A stretch of DNA of 59,332 nt from Chloroflexi bacterium UBA6077 (GTDB taxonomy: Bacteria > Chloroflexota > UBA6077), in contig DIXP01000031.1 of assembly GCA_002436065.1 (NCBI GenBank), positions 1 through 59,332 of the forward strand. Reading direction: 5' to 3'. Shown piece after piece: positions 8,466 to 17,073 of the stretch (positions are counted from its first letter, which is position 1; each line of letters begins with the position of its first letter). Position numbers and translations under genes: made by a program. Under the pieces are notes generated by a model. The model did not search any database, had not been told where the DNA came from, and saw only the letters and a list, made by a program, of their open reading frames with translations.

Positions 8466-8540
8466 GGTAACCTCCCAGCTTCCATGATGTAGCGCGGTGG
8501 ATCGGCCACGAAGACAAACTGTGCTTTCAGCTGATAGTCT

Positions 8541-8576
8541 AAGGGCGTGGAGCAGGTATCCTTGCTCCACGCCCTT
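8541..8576 (-). promoter_or_regulatory. leader hairpin upstream of the ABC operon
   Basis: Perfect 14-bp stem (8541-8554 with 8563-8576) and 8-base loop, 75 bases before the TTG start of the first ATPase. No uracil tract follows on the minus strand. It could be a leader structure of the operon mRNA or a repeat; nothing in the sequence decides. Confidence 0.45.
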
Positions 8577-8629
8577 CTTCAGACGTGTACTCGGCGATCA
8601 TTGTGCCGCTAGTTACGAGCGAACTGCTG

Positions 8630-8660
8630 TTATGAAAGCACCGACCGAATGGCTTGTCAA
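8630..8660 (-). promoter_or_regulatory. possible promoter of the ABC operon
   Basis: On the minus strand a perfect TTGACA (8655-8660 reversed) is followed 17-19 bases on by a weak TTTCATAA -10 region. It would place the transcript start some 55 bases before the leader hairpin. The -10 match is poor, hence low confidence. Confidence 0.3.
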
Positions 8661-8720
8661 GTAGAAGAGAACATAGGAACGAGGACGGTCTTCTTGGACG
8701 ATATGCCGGGAAGGCCGGAT

Positions 8721-8757
8721 GTGGGGGCGGTTGGAGCATTTCTCCGACCACCCCCAC
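8721..8757 (-). terminator. terminator-like hairpin after the aminotransferase gene
   Basis: Arms 8721-8736 and 8742-8757 pair over 16 positions, with two G-U pairs when read on the minus strand, 17 bases past the aminotransferase stop. No uracil run follows, so it may act as an mRNA 3' stabiliser or Rho-assisted stop. Confidence 0.5.
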
Positions 8758-8774
8758 TGCCTTTTGTCTGGAGA

Positions 8775-10118
8775 TCAGGCTACGGCGACCTTGATGGACT
8801 CGCCGAGGATGTTCACCATCGAGTCGATCTGTGCCTCGGTGATCACGAGGGGAGGACACAGGTTGAGGGTGTCTCCCTTCGCCCGGAAGCTGAGGCCGCG
8901 AGCCATCGCCTCCTTGAAGACCTTCATGCCGGCGCCCATGGAGGAGGGAAGAGGAGTGCCCTTCTTATCGGCCGCCAACTCGATGCCGGCTATCAGCCCG
9001 AGGCCCCGCACCTCGCCCACACCGGGCAGGCTATCCAACTCCCTCAGCCTCGCCTGGAAGTACTTGCCGGTGGTCCTGGCCTTCTCCACCAGCCCCTCCC
9101 TCTCAAAGATGTCCAGGTTGGCCACTGCTACGGCGCAGCATACCGGATGGAGCGAGTAGGTGTAGCCGTGGTTGAAGATGGTGCCCGCGGGGAGTTCCCT
9201 GAAGACCTGATGGATCGGCTCGCTGACCATAACGCCGCCGAGAGGAGCATAGGCGCTGGTCACAGCTTTGGCGAAGGTCATCAGGTCCGGGGTTACGCCC
9301 CACTGCTGCAGGCCGAACCAGCTACCCAGCCGACCGAAGCCGGTGATCACCTCGTCGCCAATGAACAGCACGTCGTACTTGGTGCAGATCTCTCGGACCC
9401 TGGGGAAGTACTCCGGCGGCGGGGGGATGACCCCGGCGGCGCCGTGAACCGGCTCCGCGATGAATGCGGCCACCGTCTCAGAGTCCTCGGCCAGGATCTG
9501 CTGCTCCAGGGTGTCGGCGCAGGCTACGCCGCACTCCGGATAAGTCTTCTTCAGCGAGCAGTGGAAGCAGTAGTGGGTGGGGATGTGGCTGAAGCCCGGC
9601 TGGGCGGGCTCGAACTGCATCCAGAAGTTGCGCATGCCTGTCGCCTGCATGGCCGCGGCGGTGAGGCCGTGGTATGCCTCCTGCCGAGAGATGATCTTCA
9701 CCTTGTCGGGCCGGCCCTTCATCCTCCAGTAGAAGCGGGCGATCTTGAAGGCCGACTCGTTGGACTCCGCTCCGCCTGTGGTGAAGTAGGTGGCCTTCAG
9801 GTCACCCGGCGCAATCTCGGCCAGCTTGGCCGCCAGTTTGATACCGGGGATGTTGGAGCTCCCAGCATACCCTGAGGCATAGCCCAGGGCCCGCATCTGC
9901 ACCGCCGCGGCCTCCGCCAGCTCTGCTCGACCATGGCCAACGGCCACGTTCCAGAGACCGGCCAGTCCGTCGATGTACTCCTTGCCCTGAGCGTCCTTGA
10001 TGATAGCACCCTTCCCCTCAACTATCACCAAGGGACCTTCCTGGTTGTGACGCTGATCCTGCATCGGGTGGATCACGTGCTCCAGGTCCAGCCTCACCAG
10101 CTCTTTCGGATCGTCCAT
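8775..10118 (-). CDS. class III (omega) aminotransferase, PLP-dependent
   Basis: 447 residues, the usual length. Active-site features: 'TTGGAESNESAFK' phosphate-binding region (113-125), Tyr149-His150, 'FIGDEVITGFGR' with Asp255 for the pyridine nitrogen, and 'TFAKAVTSAYAPLGG' with the Schiff-base Lys284. Family: transfers an amino group from an omega-amino acid, amine or aminoalkyl acid to pyruvate or 2-oxoglutarate. Members act on beta-alanine, taurine, putrescine or DAPA-like substrates. Standing beside a TauT-type importer, a role in nitrogen or aminosulfonate use is possible but is inference. It is in the same direction as the importer but has its own 3' hairpin, so is likely a separate transcript. 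Confidence 0.9.
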   Translation of the reverse strand: MDDPKELVRLDLEHVIHPMQDQRHNQEGPLVIVEGKGAIIKDAQGKEYIDGLAGLWNVAVGHGRAELAEAAAVQMRALGYASGYAGSSNIPGIKLAAKLAEIAPGDLKATYFTTGGAESNESAFKIARFYWRMKGRPDKVKIISRQEAYHGLTAAAMQATGMRNFWMQFEPAQPGFSHIPTHYCFHCSLKKTYPECGVACADTLEQQILAEDSETVAAFIAEPVHGAAGVIPPPPEYFPRVREICTKYDVLFIGDEVITGFGRLGSWFGLQQWGVTPDLMTFAKAVTSAYAPLGGVMVSEPIHQVFRELPAGTIFNHGYTYSLHPVCCAVAVANLDIFEREGLVEKARTTGKYFQARLRELDSLPGVGEVRGLGLIAGIELAADKKGTPLPSSMGAGMKVFKEAMARGLSFRAKGDTLNLCPPLVITEAQIDSMVNILGESIKVAVA

Positions 10119-10350
10119 AATTCCTCCTTGGAGGCTTGCTGCAGCAGGCCGAGCGACGAGTGCTCAGCGAGGCTGCGTACAGCGCGCAGCATTGCCCGCT
10201 GTCCACGTCACAAGTTACCACCGGACCCCCGGAAATACAAGATTGCGGATTGTGATACCGCTGGGTGGTCATCCGCTGGGTGGTAATCCGCTGAGTGCAC
10301 GCACCATTGCGTTTTCACCCTGAGCAACCCATGACCCTAGCGGGCCACCC

Positions 10351-10440
10351 GAAACGATGAAAAGATACTCGCTCCAACTGTCATCCTGAGCGCCTCTACA
10401 TCTGTCATCCTGAGCGTGGAGCGAAGGATCTCCTGTTCCT
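10351..10440. repeat. dispersed intergenic repeat (copy 2)
   Basis: Shares its order of blocks with 3608-3713: 'gaaaagat.ctcgct', 'aactgtcatcctgagcg' twice, then 'gagcgaaggatctcctgtt'. It occupies most of the gap 10119-10479 between the aminotransferase and SDR genes. The remaining gap shows only a short direct repeat 'ccgctgggtggt' (near 10258 and 10272). Confidence 0.55.
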
Positions 10441-10479
10441 CACGGAGCAGCGCACGCGTTTTCGCAGGAGCGTGAAGCT

Positions 10480-11226
10480 CTACGGCACCTGCTGGCCGCC
10501 GTCCACCTGGAGGATCTGCCCGGTGACGAAGCCCGCGCTCGCCACCAGCGCCACGATCACCTCCGCCACATCCTCCGCCTTGCCGTACCGGCGGAGGAGC
10601 GCCGTCTGCGCCACTTCCGGCCGCCAGTCCGGCTTCCCCTTGTGCCAGGGCGTATCGATGAGGCCGGGGGCCACGGCGTTGACCCGGACCTGGGGCGCCA
10701 GGGCGATGGCCATCGTCGCCGTCAGACTGTTCATGCCGGCCTTCGAGGCACAGTAGGCTATCGAGCTGCCGTACGGCTTGGTGCCGGAGTCCGACGACAC
10801 GTTCACGATGCAGCCATTGCCCTGGCGCTGCATCACCCTACCAGCCGCTCGGGAGCAGAAGAACGCCCCGATCAGGTTCACGCCCAGCACCCGCTCCCAC
10901 ACCTCCTCCGTAAGCCCCTCCAGGTCCTCGAACTCCACCCTGATTGTCGTGCCCGCGTTGTTGATCAGGATGTCCAGCCGCCCGAAGTGGCTCACCACCT
11001 GCTCCACCATCGACCGCACCTGCGCGTCGTCCGATACGTCGGCCTGGACCAGCAGCGCCTTTCGCCCCAATCGCGTGACGGCCTCGGCCGTCTCCTCGGC
11101 CTCTCCCCTGGACTTGCTGTAGTTGATCGCTATGCCGGCCCCCTCTGCGGCGAGGGCGATGGCCGTTGCCCGGCCGATGCCCGAGGACGCGCCCGTGACC
11201 AGCGCTACCTGGTTGCCCAGTCTCAT
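10480..11226 (-). CDS. short-chain dehydrogenase/reductase, FabG-like
   Basis: 248 residues from ATG 11226, which has GGGGGAG upstream; the frame continues to 11286 without a better start. Classical SDR: 'TGASSGIG' cofactor loop (11-18), 'NNAG' (89-92), Asn117, Ser145, Tyr158 and Lys162 of the 'YCASK' motif, and a C-terminal 'GFVTGQILQVDGGQ' segment. It reduces or oxidises a carbonyl/hydroxyl with NAD(P)(H); sequence resembles 3-oxoacyl-ACP reductase and glucose dehydrogenase relatives. It stands alone between two non-coding stretches, downstream of the sulfotransferase gene, so a shared transcript is possible across the 150-base gap. Substrate unknown. Confidence 0.88.
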   Translation of the reverse strand: MRLGNQVALVTGASSGIGRATAIALAAEGAGIAINYSKSRGEAEETAEAVTRLGRKALLVQADVSDDAQVRSMVEQVVSHFGRLDILINNAGTTIRVEFEDLEGLTEEVWERVLGVNLIGAFFCSRAAGRVMQRQGNGCIVNVSSDSGTKPYGSSIAYCASKAGMNSLTATMAIALAPQVRVNAVAPGLIDTPWHKGKPDWRPEVAQTALLRRYGKAEDVAEVIVALVASAGFVTGQILQVDGGQQVP

Positions 11227-11376
11227 CTCTCCCCCTTCAGTAGGAATCCAGCCACGAGAGTCGCGGCTGGTAGCGGCTAAAAGCAACTCACCGAGGGTGA
11301 GAGTAACACAACGGGCCTCGGGGAGTCATTATGGCGGCATCGCGAAGCCCATCTCATCGACCGCGTCCACCAAGCC

Positions 11377-12564
11377 TTACTGCGCGTATCTTCGTTTGAC
11401 TCCGAAGTACTCTTTCCACCGGCGCCACGCACGCTGGCCCATGACCAGCTCCTCGTTGGGGTCGCCTATTGGGAAGCTGTTCGGCCTGTCCGACTCCTTC
11501 CAGATACCTTTCTTGAGGCGCTCCTCCCTCTGATCGATCAGCCAGTCGTTGTAGCTCTCCCAGACAATATGGCCGTGAGGGGCGTCCAGCGTCGCCGCGC
11601 GCACCCGCCCGTCCAGCTCCCGATATAGTGCGGCCTCCTCGTCGCTGATCTTCGCCGGCTCCACCTCCACCTCATACCCATACTCGACCAGCTCTTCCCT
11701 AGCCACTGCCGCAAAGATCTGCTGATCCCGCTTGCTCAACTGCTCCCGGTAGATGCCTATGTATCGATCGGTCACAGCCTCCGTGAGAGGCTTGTGATCG
11801 CGCCTCTTGCCCCGCGTCTGGGCGATGAACCCTTTGTGGAACTCCAACATGCGGGGGGAATATGCCTCCCCAATGAAATCGCATATCGTTTGGAGTGTCT
11901 CCGCTGGACGGCGCACCAGCGTCTCATACTGGACTTCCAGCAATTCGGTGCTGCCCAGCTCCTTTCGCCACGGTCTGGCAGCCTCGACCCACATCTTCCA
12001 TACCTCGGCGGAGCAGAAGACGTTTCTAGGGCCGAACGCGGATCTCAGGTTGTCCGCGGCTGTGTCGCGGCCGTCTCTGAAAATGAAGATGAACTGGGCA
12101 TTGGGGAAGTCCTCCCTGATGCGGCTCACCTGGAACACGTTGTTGGGCGTCTTCTCACCCCAGCGGACCTTGCCCTCCAGGCTGGCGTACCAGCTCATTA
12201 TCCCCGCGAAGATGCCCGGGAAGCTTCTCTCTCGCACGAAACCCAGGACCTCGTCCACTACCGTTCTGGGGTTGACCTTCAGCCCGAAGAAAGGCGGCTT
12301 GACCCCGAAGATCATCTCCTCCGCGAGGGTGTGGAAGTTGGCCTCCTGGTTGAGATCACCGTAGCTGTACAGATAGGGGCGGAACCGAGGGTAGTACCAG
12401 GTTGCCTCTGGCACGGAGATGCGGGGGTGAGATCCAATCATCAGCATGAGCATCGAGGTTCCGGAACGGGCGGGGCCGATTACGAATACTGGTCGCTCTG
12501 GAAGCGGCACGGCTTGTCCCTCACTTTCGATGACTGACGTCTTCGGCGGATCGCCGAATCGCAC
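11377..12564 (-). CDS. PAPS-dependent sulfotransferase family protein
   Basis: 395 residues. The 5'-phosphosulfate-binding loop is 'GPARSGTS' (30-37) right after a beta strand, and the 3'-phosphate-binding segment is 'FIFIFRDGRDTAADNLRS' (about 158-175). These are the two diagnostic motifs of the Sulfotransfer_1/3 families, which move a sulfuryl group from PAPS to an alcohol, sugar or amine. The long C-terminal charged tail (about 300-395) is outside the core. It is divergent from the IclR gene at 12654 with a 90-base gap holding a palindrome, so the two may be co-controlled. No signal peptide is present. The acceptor is not evident. Confidence 0.85.
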   Translation of the reverse strand: MRFGDPPKTSVIESEGQAVPLPERPVFVIGPARSGTSMLMLMIGSHPRISVPEATWYYPRFRPYLYSYGDLNQEANFHTLAEEMIFGVKPPFFGLKVNPRTVVDEVLGFVRERSFPGIFAGIMSWYASLEGKVRWGEKTPNNVFQVSRIREDFPNAQFIFIFRDGRDTAADNLRSAFGPRNVFCSAEVWKMWVEAARPWRKELGSTELLEVQYETLVRRPAETLQTICDFIGEAYSPRMLEFHKGFIAQTRGKRRDHKPLTEAVTDRYIGIYREQLSKRDQQIFAAVAREELVEYGYEVEVEPAKISDEEAALYRELDGRVRAATLDAPHGHIVWESYNDWLIDQREERLKKGIWKESDRPNSFPIGDPNEELVMGQRAWRRWKEYFGVKRRYAQ

Positions 12565-12603
12565 GGATACCCCTTGACCTGGTATTTAGTAGCTGATATG
12601 ATC

Positions 12604-12628
12604 TTACCAGATGATACATTGTTGGTAA
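12604..12628. promoter_or_regulatory. operator-like palindrome in the sulfotransferase/IclR divergent gap
   Basis: TTACCA at 12604-12609 and TGGTAA at 12623-12628 form a 6-bp inverted repeat with a 13-base AT-rich centre. It lies midway between the divergent starts (12564 minus, 12654 plus), where an IclR-type protein would usually bind to control itself and its neighbour. Confidence 0.45.
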
Positions 12629-12653
12629 ATATGCAACTACCTGAGGGCTAGAG

Positions 12654-13484
12654 TTGCGCAGTCTCCATCGTGCTGTCGATATCCTCCTCTGTTTCAAAAC
12701 TGTCGGACCTGAGCTTGGGGTCGCCGAGATCAGTCGCGCCTGCGTGCTCGACAAGAGCACAGCCTCCCGCATCGCAGGCGACCTGTGCGAGCGGCAGTTT
12801 CTCCAACGAGACCCGCACTCCGGCAAGTACAGGCTTGGACCGCAGCTCCTCGCGCTGGCCGAGGCAGCCCGCGGCCACATCGACTTGAGGCGTGAGGCGC
12901 TTCCTCACATGCGCTGGCTGTGGGAGCAGCTGGGCGAGACAATCAGACTGAGCGTGGTGCGTGGGATGGAACGGGTGTGCATAGAGCAGATAGAGAGCCG
13001 GCACGAGTTGCGGCGGGTCATCGAGCTCAACAGGCCGTTCCCGATGCACGCTGGCTCCTCCGGCAAGGTGCTGCTGGCCCACCTTCCCCCGGAGATGCAA
13101 GCAGCAATCCTCGACGCCCCGCTTACCGCCTTCACCGAGAGAACCATCACCTCCCCGGAGCGCTTGCGAGCCAACCTGGAGCAGGTCCGTGCACAGGGAC
13201 ACTGCATCGCCTCCGGCGAGCGTGCGATCGGAGGCTTCTCCATGGCCGTGCCCGTTTGGGATTACTCTGGCCGGGTTGTCGCCTCGCTGTCCATGTCAGC
13301 GCCCGAGACCCGCCGCGATCCAGCCAGGATTGAGGGGTGGCTTGAAGACCTCAAGACGGCAGCTTCCCGCATCTCCATCTCCCTGGGCTTCGACTGCCCC
13401 CAGCAGGAGCCATCGAGGCAACTCCAGGCGGCGGACGTGATTGTTCCTGGCGGCGCCAGAGCAGACGAGAGAAGGAGGGAGTGA
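12654..13484 (+). CDS. IclR-family transcriptional regulator
   Basis: 276 residues. N-terminal winged helix-turn-helix at about 5-65 ('LGVAEISRACVLDKSTASRI'), followed by the IclR effector domain ('GKYRLGPQLLALA', 'HAGSSGKVLLAHLP', 'GHCIASGERAIGGFSMAVPV'). Effector domains of this family bind small organic acids. TTG 12654 is the likely start; no better ATG is near the HTH. It sits between the divergent sulfotransferase gene and the TctCBA-ComA-SDR operon, so it most likely controls uptake and breakdown of the acid carried by that transporter. The C-terminal 25 residues are polar and outside the domain. Confidence 0.92.
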   Translation: MRSLHRAVDILLCFKTVGPELGVAEISRACVLDKSTASRIAGDLCERQFLQRDPHSGKYRLGPQLLALAEAARGHIDLRREALPHMRWLWEQLGETIRLSVVRGMERVCIEQIESRHELRRVIELNRPFPMHAGSSGKVLLAHLPPEMQAAILDAPLTAFTERTITSPERLRANLEQVRAQGHCIASGERAIGGFSMAVPVWDYSGRVVASLSMSAPETRRDPARIEGWLEDLKTAASRISISLGFDCPQQEPSRQLQAADVIVPGGARADERRRE

Positions 13485-13617
13485 ACCAGGCAGCGAGTTG
13501 ACAGGCACCCTGGTCGGTCGGGCAATCGCCTCCATCCACGTCGGTTGTGATTCCGGCTTGGCACCGCAGAGCGGCATTCAGCAGACTGAAAGCTGATAGA
13601 GTTCAGGAGGGCTACAG

Positions 13618-14721
13618 ATGCGATCTTGGTGGCAACTAAGGGCAGTACTTGTCATGGCACTGGTTATGGGGATCTTTCTTCTGGGCCTGGCTTGCTCGGG
13701 TACACCCGAAGCTGGACAGAAAGCTACAGCGGCTCCGGCTGCGGCCGCCCAGAAGCCCGCGACGGCAGTTCCCCAACAGGCAACCGCGGCTCCAGCGGCT
13801 GCAGCAGCTAAGGATGCTCCGGCGTATCCCACGAAAGAGATCGAGTTCGTGACTCAGACGGGGGCCGGCGGCAGCAGCGACATCTTCATGAGGCAGGTCG
13901 CCCAGATGCTGAAGACCCAGGGAATCATCACCCACCCCATTGTCTTCAACAACAAGAGCGGTGGCAGCGGGGCCGTGGCCATGAAGTTCCTGCAGCAGGA
14001 GAGGATGGGCGACGGACACTCCCTCTGGACAATATCTGGCGCCGGCCTGCTCAGCAACGTCGCCAGGGGAGTGGTCTCCTTGGACGTATTCCATCCGGTG
14101 GCGGTAATGGCGGTGGAGCCTCAGGCTATCGTGGCTAGTGCGTCGTCGAAGTTCAAGTCGATCGAAGACATCATCGCCGCGGCCAAGCAGGGACGGAAGA
14201 CCGTGAACCTAGCGGGTGCCGCGGTAGGCGGTGGCGGCCATCTCGCCGGCACCCTCCTGGGACGCACCGCTGGTGTGGAGTTCAACTTCATCTCCTTCCA
14301 GAGCGGAAAAGAGGCCCTGATGTCGGTACTCGGCGGCCACGCGGACTTCGTGATCGAGAGCCCCGGTGAGGTGGCCGAGCTCGTGAGGTCCGGGCAGATG
14401 AAGCTGCTGGCCACCACCGGATCCCAGAAGCTAGGCATCGGCCCCGATGCCCCGACACTGGCCGAGAAAGGCTTCGCGAACGCAACCTATGAGATTGCGC
14501 GCGGCTTCCTCATGATGAAGGGCGTCAAGGACTACGAGGCGGTCTACTGGGAAAACGCCTTCAAGAAGCTGGTCGACACCAAGGAGTGGAAGGACTACGC
14601 CCTGAAGGACAACATCGACACCAAGTTCCTGGCTGCCGCCGATTGCGACAAGTTCCTGCGCAGCCAGTACGACGTCATGCTTCCCGTGATCAAGGAACTG
14701 GGACTGGACAAAGCCAATTAG
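13618..14721 (+). CDS. tctC: TctC-family solute-binding lipoprotein
   Basis: 367 residues. Lipobox 'LGLAC' with Cys26, then an Ala/Pro/Gln-rich linker to about residue 65, then the TctC domain starting 'YPTKEIEFVTQTGAGGSSD'. The family binds carboxylates by two water-bridged loops and passes them to TctA. ATG 13618 has CAGGAGGG upstream. It heads an operon with tctB (14911), tctA (15540), a ComA-like gene and an SDR gene. Compared with the partial TctC at the left edge it is a distinct paralogue. A third, orphan TctC is at 54592-55716. Confidence 0.92.
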   Translation: MRSWWQLRAVLVMALVMGIFLLGLACSGTPEAGQKATAAPAAAAQKPATAVPQQATAAPAAAAAKDAPAYPTKEIEFVTQTGAGGSSDIFMRQVAQMLKTQGIITHPIVFNNKSGGSGAVAMKFLQQERMGDGHSLWTISGAGLLSNVARGVVSLDVFHPVAVMAVEPQAIVASASSKFKSIEDIIAAAKQGRKTVNLAGAAVGGGGHLAGTLLGRTAGVEFNFISFQSGKEALMSVLGGHADFVIESPGEVAELVRSGQMKLLATTGSQKLGIGPDAPTLAEKGFANATYEIARGFLMMKGVKDYEAVYWENAFKKLVDTKEWKDYALKDNIDTKFLAAADCDKFLRSQYDVMLPVIKELGLDKAN

Positions 14722-14910
14722 TGCTCCGGCAAGTCCATCCCGCTCTCGGGGCGCGGGCAGTCTAACCCGCGCTCCGGTCCGGCGGCTTCGCTGTCTGTCA
14801 GAATTGATTTCACCGAGCGCTGGCGCTCTAAGCTGGCCAACCGTTGCGTTGGGGTAGCCGCTGGCGCGCTGTCTGGCCCGACGTTTCTGGTCTTTGGGGA
14901 GGTGAAGATC

Positions 14911-15402
14911 GTGCAGCTACGCGAGTCTCTCATCAAGTTCGCTCCCAACCTGGTCTTCGGCTTGGTCGGCTTGGCCGCCCTCTCTTTGATAGGTAGCCTG
15001 CCCTACATGGTTGAGTTCGGGCCCGGGCCGGGCTTCTTTCCCTTCTGGATCGGTCTTGGCCTGGCGGTATTGGGAATAGGATCGGCAGCGCTGGGAGTGT
15101 TTCAGGATGTGCGATCTCCAGCGGCGCGATCATTGCGGCCAGAGGTCGAACCTGCGACATCCGACCGCCCTGACTCGTATAAGAACCTGATGGCCTATGC
15201 TGGGGTGGTGGTGGCGGCGCTGCTGTTCCAGAGGGTCGGAGCGGCTGAGAGCCTGGGCTTGCTGGTCCTGTATTTGACGGCTGGGGTTGAGCGGCGGCCA
15301 CTGAGACAGGCCCTCACCGCGGCGCTGCTGACCATGCTCTTTCTCTGGCTGGTCTTCTTCCGGCTCCTGCAATTACGGCTGCCAGGGCTGATATTCAAGT
15401 AG
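14911..15402 (+). CDS. tctB: TTT transporter small membrane subunit TctB
   Basis: 163 residues from GTG 14911, placed 8 bases after GGGGAGG; GTG 14902 overlaps that site and is less likely. About four membrane segments, with 'FGPGPGFFPFWIGLGLAVLG' after the first, the TctB hallmark. The middle loop (about 70-95) is polar and longer than in the TctB at 295-735. It assists TctA. The 189-base gap from tctC contains no clear ORF. Confidence 0.85.
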   Translation: MQLRESLIKFAPNLVFGLVGLAALSLIGSLPYMVEFGPGPGFFPFWIGLGLAVLGIGSAALGVFQDVRSPAARSLRPEVEPATSDRPDSYKNLMAYAGVVVAALLFQRVGAAESLGLLVLYLTAGVERRPLRQALTAALLTMLFLWLVFFRLLQLRLPGLIFK

Positions 15403-15539
15403 CCGGCATACGCATGGTGGGTCTCCCACCTGAACGTGCTCTCCCCGGTCCAGGCGCTGCACCGGTCCGGCGTTTTCGCGTAGCCCGGCCCCCAGCACCC
15501 GAGACATGGGACTCCATCCGTACCTAGGGGGTGTTTGCT

Positions 15540-17069
15540 GTGGAGGTGATCAACGATCTGGCTCGCGGCTTTGCCAATGCCCTGCTGCCGCAACACCTGC
15601 TCTTCTGCCTTGCCGGAGTGCTGATAGGCCAGATAGTGGGTATTCTGCCTGGCCTGGGACCCTCGGCCTCCCTGGCCATGATACTGCCCCTGACCTTCTC
15701 ACTCGAGCCAACGTCGGCGATGATCATGCTCGCGGGTGTGTATTACGGCGCTAAGTACGGCGGCGCCATCACCAGCATACTGATCAACACCCCCGGCGAG
15801 GCTTCGTCGGTGATGACGGCGCTGGATGGCTACGCCATGACAAAGAAGGGACTGGGCGGGCCGGCCCTCGGCCTGGCCGCGGTGTCCTCGTTCATCGGTG
15901 GGACTGCCAGCGTGGTCGGGCTGACTCTGCTCAGCCCTGCTCTGGCCAGCTTCGCGTTACAGTTCGGCCCACCGGAGTACGCGGCGCTCATCTTCATGGG
16001 GCTCTCCATGGTAGCGCTGCTCGGCGGCAAGTCGGTGATCAAAGCTCTGCTGGCCGGGCTGTTCGGGCTGCTGCTGGGGACTGTCGGAACCGATCCCGTT
16101 CTTGGAAAGGATCGCTTCACCTTCAACGTGCCCGAGCTGTTCGACGGGATTGAGTTCGTGCTGGTGTCGATGGGCCTGTTCGCCGTCGGTGAGATACTGG
16201 TACTGCTCCAGAGCATGTCTGGCGAATCGCCGGCCTTAGCTCGTGTGTCGGGGCGGGTATGGCCTCGGGCCTCCGACGTTCTAGCGTGCAGGTGGACGTT
16301 TGTCCGGAGCACCGCCATCGGGTTCTTCGTGGGCGCGCTCCCCGGCGCCGGGGGGGTGATCGCAAGCTTCCTCTCCTATGGCACCGAGAAACGGCTCTCC
16401 CAAACGCCTGACGCGTTCGGCGCCGGCGCGCCCCAAGGGGTGGCAGCGCCGGAGACCGCGGACAACGCGTCAACCGGAGGAGCTATGGTTCCCCTCCTGA
16501 CACTCGGGGTGCCGGGCTCGGGGGCCACCGCCATGATGCTGGGAGCGATGATAATCTACGGTCTGCGCCCGGGCCCGTTGATCTTCCAGGAGAACTCTGA
16601 CTTCGTGTGGGGCCTCATCGCCAGCATGTATGTCGGCAACATCCTGCTCCTCATCCTGAACCTGCCCCTGATCCCCCTGTTCGCCGCGATGGTGCGAATA
16701 CCCTACTCGTATCTGTATCCGGCGATATTCGCGCTGGTGGTGATCGGGGCCTACTCCATCCGGTTCAACATGGTCGACGTATGGGTCATGCTGCTCTTCG
16801 GTATCATCGGATACCTGATGAAGCGAGCCGACGTGCCGGCCGCGCCGGTCGTGCTTGCCCTGGTGCTGGGCCCGCTCTTCGAGAGATCCGTCAGCCAGTC
16901 GCTTACCCTGGCCCACGGCAATCCGGCCATCTTTTTCAGCCGCCCCGTTTCGGCAGCTCTACTGAGTATCACCCTGATAGCCTATCTTGCCCCTATGCTT
17001 GGACTCCTCCAGAGGAGGCCCGGGCTCGGGGGCAATCGATCCACAGAGAACAACTCTTCTGGAGGATGA
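15540..17069 (+). CDS. tctA: TTT transporter large membrane subunit TctA
   Basis: 509 residues from GTG 15540, which has AGGGGG at the right distance; GTG 15531 abuts it. About 12 membrane segments. Motifs 'GQIVGILPGLGPSASLAMIL', 'YGGAITSILINTPGEASSV', 'GVAAPETADNASTGGAMVPL' and 'LTLGVPGSGATAMML' are characteristic. It is the carboxylate/cation symport channel for the TctC at 13618. The stop is only 4 bases before the ComA-like ATG at 17074, which implies tight co-expression of import and that enzyme. Confidence 0.94.
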   Translation: MEVINDLARGFANALLPQHLLFCLAGVLIGQIVGILPGLGPSASLAMILPLTFSLEPTSAMIMLAGVYYGAKYGGAITSILINTPGEASSVMTALDGYAMTKKGLGGPALGLAAVSSFIGGTASVVGLTLLSPALASFALQFGPPEYAALIFMGLSMVALLGGKSVIKALLAGLFGLLLGTVGTDPVLGKDRFTFNVPELFDGIEFVLVSMGLFAVGEILVLLQSMSGESPALARVSGRVWPRASDVLACRWTFVRSTAIGFFVGALPGAGGVIASFLSYGTEKRLSQTPDAFGAGAPQGVAAPETADNASTGGAMVPLLTLGVPGSGATAMMLGAMIIYGLRPGPLIFQENSDFVWGLIASMYVGNILLLILNLPLIPLFAAMVRIPYSYLYPAIFALVVIGAYSIRFNMVDVWVMLLFGIIGYLMKRADVPAAPVVLALVLGPLFERSVSQSLTLAHGNPAIFFSRPVSAALLSITLIAYLAPMLGLLQRRPGLGGNRSTENNSSGG

Positions 17070-17073
17070 AGAC

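Noticed and set aside
8649..9875. 408-codon open frame on the plus strand
   Set aside because: Antisense shadow of the aminotransferase gene, with no recognisable fold; His/Leu/Gly-rich as expected from reversed GC-rich codons.
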